This document shows positions 59,645 through 64,000 of a stretch of 64,000 nucleotides of DNA, piece by piece. How positions within the stretch are numbered: the stretch's first letter is position 1; every line of letters starts with the position of its first letter. The stretch spans positions 1,860,001 to 1,924,000 of the forward strand of contig WHVD01000003.1 of assembly GCA_015178975.1 (NCBI GenBank), written 5' to 3'. Origin of the DNA: Hysterangium stoloniferum. Its lineage: Eukaryota > Basidiomycota > Agaricomycetes > Hysterangiales > Hysterangiaceae. The translations under genes were made by a program, and so were the position numbers. Under the pieces are notes generated by a model. That model ran no database searches and had not been told where the DNA came from. It saw only the letters and a list, made by a program, of their open reading frames with translations.

Positions 59645-60394
59645 AAATTTTCCCGCGCATTGCGCAATAAGCGCCAAATGGCCGACTTGGAAGATCTTTA
59701 GATAAAAAAGAATAAACAGTAGAAATTTGATAGCTCTCCCAAAATAAATGATAAAAATATGAAATAAATTGTGATAATTCAAGTTAATTTCAGGAGACTA
59801 TTGTACAATAATTTCGTCGCAATATAAGTACATTTGAACTTGTTTTTATCAATTTGTTTAGAGGAGATTGGTTAAAAATTGGAAAAACCTAAAAATACAT
59901 AATAATACCTGCTGGACTCTGTCCCTGTCTATGTCTGACCTTGTCCCATGCATCAGTCACCGGACCCCACTCAGAAAACCTGTCATCCCTCTAACTGAGT
60001 CCTGTTCCCATTATAGTCAAATGACCTGTCACGATTCAGACTCCACTCCTGCTCTGTTCCCATTATGGTTTTATAACCTGTCACTATTTGGACTCTGCTC
60101 TGTTCTGTCCTGTTCCTAACACCAAGTTTGGTGTTTACTTATCTCATTTTATGTTTGTTAGTTTCATTTTCATTATTACTGGATTTGGTATGTTATTCAT
60201 TCCACAGTCTATGTATATAGTCTGGCAGATGTTGTACATACAATCCAGTCAGAAAATCAGCTTTGATTCTCCCCAGTAATCTTAGTATATTTTCCGCTCT
60301 AAACTCCTCTTTGAATCACACTGCTCTTACTAGTTGGAGCCCACGGGCTCCAATGCATCTATCACTCAACCTCTGACTTATCTATCTCAACTTC

Positions 60395-60500
60395 ATGACC
60401 TCTCAACCCACGACCTCTCAACCCACGACCTCTCAACCCACGATCTCTCAACCCACGACCTCTCAACCCACGACCTCTCAACCCACGACCTCGCAACCCC
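60395..60500. repeat. minisatellite in solo LTR 3
   Basis: Seven units of 16 bases, CACGACCTCTCAACCC, in the same LTR position as the arrays of copies 1 and 2 but with a different unit. Confidence 0.9.
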
Positions 60501-60659
60501 CCATGAACTCGACCCGGACTCCCCGGGATTCCCATCTGCCTGTTTGAAATTGGACAAGACAATCTCACGAGGGTGCAGCCTATAAGCTGAAGCCAAGTCC
60601 TACCAGATTTCCTGCAGGTTTCTCTGGAAACCCTCCATGTATGCACCCTTAACACCTGT

Positions 60660-61570
60660 TTGACATCTGGTTTATTATGCCCCTTGCATTTGTCTGTCTT
60701 GACCCTTTTCTTAGTATGGTCAACCCTGCCTTGTTGTTTGTTTGCCCATTTTGTCTTTTTATCTTGCTAGATTAGTAGTACAATAATCTTTAGTTCTATG
60801 TATATAGTTTAGCATACATATGTTTGTACTTACAATCTGATCAGAAAATCAACTTAGCACCAACCTAGTATTCTACCTACTCATCCCTGTAACTTTACAC
60901 TAGCATATTCCTACAACCTGTAGGCCCTCCAACTGAGACATAATGTATTCTCAGAGCCCTCAGTTTCCCACTGTGAGAGTTCATGCTAGATACAATAACA
61001 ATGACTCAGTATTTGTGCACAATATGCCAAATAGCTGATTGATTACCTAGATACAATAACAATAACTAGGTAATAGAAATAAGTAAGAATATTAAATAAA
61101 GGTAGTAATAACTATCTTACCTCAGTATTTGTGTGCAATATGTCAAATAGCTGAGGTGATACTCACTAGAGTTACTTGTATTTAAGCTATTTAGAAGCCA
61201 AGAGAAATATGTATGGAATGCCCTAAAGATGTCTTACACTCATATGTATAATGGTGAAACAAGGGTATAAGATCTTTATTGTCTGTGGTCTTTGCGTGGC
61301 TGTATGGCCATATATGTAGCTGTGTAGTCATATGTATGTACATATAGCCATATACTGTAGCCATGCCAAGTTATTGCAGACTATTCAATGCTTAATAATC
61401 CAACACCCACCTCCACCTGTTTGCATATTCCCAGACTCCATGGGTTCCCCATCTGAAACTGGACTTGACAATCATGCAAGGGTGCAGCACATAAACTGAA
61501 GCCAAGTCCTCCCTATCCCCAACATCTGCAGGTTTTCCCTGGATACCTGTCATGACTGTCACAAATGTCA
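60660..61570 (+). mobile_element. degenerate relative of the same LTR family
   Basis: TCTATGTATATAGTTTAGCATACATATG..CAATCTGATCAGAAAATCAACTTAG near 60800-60860 resembles the promoter/R part, and GGGTGCAGCACATAAACTGAAGCCAAGTCCT near 61475-61510 the 3' part, of LTRs 1-3. Strongly diverged and CpG-poor; edges uncertain. Confidence 0.55.
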
Positions 61571-62475
61571 CAAAAAACTTACAAGATCAACTTCAACTAC
61601 TCTTCAACTCAGCTTCAACAACCTTTGACTCAACTACTATTTGACAATATTTTACTTAATCTTTGACAAACATTTGACTTGTCTCGATTTGACATTACTG
61701 TATATATGATTTCATTATTAAGTCATAACATGATCATAGTCAAATGATGAAAAACATAAAAGGGCTATGATAGGAGCAAGGGAAGTCAGTCAGAAAATCT
61801 CCCACCAAATTTGTATTTTTATTTTATATTTTATTTTATTTTATTTCAATTTTTATCTATTAGGGCACACCCCATGTAAGATAATACATACAAGGCTAAT
61901 AAATCATTTATATCTGAGAAGTGAGGATACTTTATTGAAACAGTTGAATAATGCTTTGCAGAACACCCTGTGAGTGTGTGAGTAAACACTAAGGAGACTT
62001 TCCCAGTGGGTGCTTATCTAAGCACAAGAGTTACCAAACTAAGTAACTCATTAAATACTGCACCTACAGTGCTGGGAAAAATACTACAAATATTAGAAAA
62101 ATATAGGGAGAAATATAGGTAACATAATAGACTATGTTAGAACTGTAGTATCATACTCTAACATACTTTGCATTGGCCACCAAATCTATATACATATGTA
62201 CTAGTCTATTGTATTAATAATCTACTTTTGTTCTTCTCTTATGTAATGTCATATGTAACCTTTTGACATACATATTATTTGTGAGATATCATATCTTGGA
62301 ATTGCCTCTTACTTTATTGACAGGACAAATTGATACTTTGTCAAATGAGGCATCTGTATTTGACTTAGTAGAGTATTCTTCAATTGATATTTGACTTTAT
62401 TGAAAGAAATTTGATTTATGTCAATACCTGCCCATAAGCCCCAAGCTTAATAGTAAGTTATAGAATGTAATACTA
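61571..62475. other. AT-rich gene-free stretch
   Basis: TTTTA-type runs at 61812-61850; no exon seen. Confidence 0.4.
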
Positions 62476-64000
62476 CAGTTGACTCCCATATAATGCATAT
62501 CTCTTGGGATATGCTCCAAAGTATGTGTTATGAGGGAGTATTTGTTTTCTAAGAGGTCAACTTGCTAAGACAAATTTAATAACTTTTTGCAACTGTTTGC
62601 ATAGATTCAAATTGAGCAGATATCTAGTGTTGTTCTATTATACATATGTATGTATGAATCTATTTAGGAGAAAGATAGTTTGTAATCTTATTGTCCTTCA
62701 TGTTCTGCATCTCAACAGCCCATATTCTTTGTCCAAACAAGCTGTTAAGAACTGAAAACTGACTAATGTCAGTGGCCGACAGGGACCGATCAGAAGGACT
62801 TGGCTTCAGCTTATGTGCTGCGCCCTCGCAAATATCCGTAGGGTGTCCTTTGATTTCGGGCGGGCGAAGACTAATCCTAAAGAGTTCTTTTCGGCGAGAT
62901 ACTGATCGGAACCAAAGGACAAGTTGAGCGTCGGGCCAAGGGGTCGGGGCCGGGAGTGGGCGAGCGCACGCGGAGGTGGATGGGGGGATTCTTAGTATGA
63001 GACTATTACAGGCGTATGAGGGTATTCTGAGTCGATAGTCTGATTGCCTAGTAACTACAACTACAGCGGGTTCATATACAAGTAACAGGCGTCTAGAAAA
63101 TACTAATGGGGAGAAGGGCGGAAAACGGCATTAACAATAAGCTTGACTAGGAACGGGAAGTTTATGATTAGTTCGGAGGCTGATGATAACCGAGAGCGGG
63201 ATTACAATAAAAGGAAATAGTTCAAGGATTACAAGTATAGATAGACATATGTGAAACATAAGATTGAACGGATCAACATAATAAAAGGGGACGTATCAAA
63301 GTTTGACCAGACAATACGAGTTATTTTGACGTGGGCGTAAACGGAGTTTGATCTTCGCGAAAACATTCGTCAGCTTCGGGGCTGATGTTTTCCGAGATGG
63401 TGACTTGAACCATTGATAAGTGGCGATAACCTCAGGACTGATAGGGTTGCGACATGGTCGTAACACAAACCCAACATGGATTTTAACCTATGAGAAAATA
63501 GATCATCCAACTTTTTGAGGAAAGTTCTGTAATATGAGCACAGCCTGAAGTGCTTCCTTTCATATAGGACCTGGCTTGACGACAGGTACAGTGCTATCCT
63601 GGTTGTCACTACTCCCCACATTATCTTTCCACACCACCTTCACATCCATGACAGATTGATAAATGTCTTCATTGGTCACCTTGAAAATGTTGTGAGTATC
63701 AGCATCCAGGTTGAGAAGCTCTGCAATGTCCATACAATTTGAATGTTGGAGGGCATCAGTTGCCTCTAAATTATTCAGAGTGCTGTCTATGAGTATCTCA
63801 GCTTGAGAAACAGGACTGTCATGGGTGTCAGAGCTGTGGATTAGGACAAGATAGGAAGAGATGGGCAGGTGGGAGGCATGTTGATGTTGGGTAGGATACT
63901 GGCCTTATGCCAGCTGTTTTGGATTGTCATAGTGTCAATGTCATTTCATACATCATCAGCAAGCCACATAGCTTTGAGTTGATCAATATTGTATATTTCA
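62476..64000 (-). mobile_element. pogo/Fot-type DNA transposon remnant, cut by window end
   Basis: At 62476, directly after a TA, the sequence CAGTTGACTCCCATATAATGC has the form of a pogo/Fot terminal inverted repeat. On the minus strand from 64000 to about 63480 the C-terminal part of a DDE_1 transposase can be read in broken frames: TIQNSWHKASILPN, then DSTLNNLEATDALQHSN, and PVVKPGP followed by a stop and KEALQAVLILQNF. Stops and frame changes make it inactive. Between, a piece like the LTR 3' part lies in reverse orientation (about 62788-62836). The rest of the transposase lies beyond the window. Confidence 0.6.

Larger units (their letters stand above)
57273..59908. mobile_element. DNA element nested in solo LTR 3
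   Basis: Separates the two pieces of LTR 3. The bases AATACCTG occur at both edges (57265-57272 and 59901-59908 region), consistent with an 8-bp target duplication. The first and last about 15 bases share ATGTATT in inverted orientation, a weak terminal inverted repeat. AT-rich, no transposase seen, so non-autonomous. Without the inner LTR it is about 1.6 kb and carries the 19-bp palindrome array. Confidence 0.65.
57106..60654 (+). mobile_element. solo LTR 3, interrupted, with 5-bp target duplication
   Basis: The left piece (57106-57272, TGTTATGACTGG start) and right piece (from about 59909, ending CACCCTTAACA at 60654) together match the LTR family. The flanks carry a perfect TSD CCTGT (57101-57105 and 60655-60659), which shows the two pieces are one LTR. 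Many C-to-T/G-to-A changes at CpG relative to copies 1 and 2 mark it as the oldest. Confidence 0.88.

Overview
The window looks like nuclear DNA of a filamentous basidiomycete fungus, probably an Agaricomycete. The genes are cut by many short introns (mostly 47-95 bp), exons can be very small, and the recognisable proteins (VTS1-type SAM protein, PRMT3, CCDC25, basidiomycete-style SDR, lipases, Crypton-like tyrosine recombinase) fit that group. No rRNA, tRNA or CRISPR was seen. Exon models were built by hand from splice signals, reading phase and family knowledge; no database was searched.

Left part (1-30 kb) is gene-bearing. In order: an ICMT-like methyltransferase (383-1188, +), a short-chain dehydrogenase (3889-5713, -), a VTS1/Smaug-type RNA-binding protein (6267-8453, -), a second ICMT-like methyltransferase (10023-10821, +), a lipase-like alpha/beta hydrolase with a one-base frame break (10937-13012, +), a basic low-complexity protein (13162-14557, +), a small ACT-domain protein (14916-15564, +), an unrecognised six-exon gene (18412-20662, +), a MYND zinc-finger protein (22607-23442, -), a 2OG-Fe(II) dioxygenase with a one-base frame break (25746-27467, +), PRMT3 (27545-29721, -) and CCDC25 (29962-30967, +). 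PRMT3 and CCDC25 share a 240-bp divergent promoter region; PRMT3 and the dioxygenase converge with 77 bp between stop codons.

Middle part (30-48.6 kb) is rearranged. A block holding the 3' part of CCDC25 and about 1.2 kb downstream is copied in direct orientation at 38043-39975. It is fused at 38041/38043 to an inverted copy of the start and upstream region of a class-3 lipase gene (source 40938-42984, copy 36483-38041). Around this lie remnants of a Ty1/copia element, a non-LTR element RNase H domain, and a stop-bearing relic of a basidiomycete family. Two related class-3 lipase genes follow (42379 and 47259, both +).

Right part (48.7-64 kb) is mobile DNA: three solo LTRs of one family, each with a perfect 5-bp target duplication; a DNA element nested inside the oldest LTR and itself carrying the youngest; a Crypton-like tyrosine recombinase gene (53204-55650, +) with a damaged splice donor; further degenerate LTR pieces; and the C-terminal end of a pogo/Fot-type transposase at the right edge.

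The conserved genes are housekeeping (RNA binding, arginine methylation, translation-linked CCDC25) mixed with lipid and redox enzymes. I see no convincing pathway or biosynthetic cluster. The most unusual points are the GC-AG introns, the 7- and 10-base microexons, the chimeric inverted/direct duplication, the nested LTR history with copy-specific minisatellites, and the tyrosine-recombinase element.
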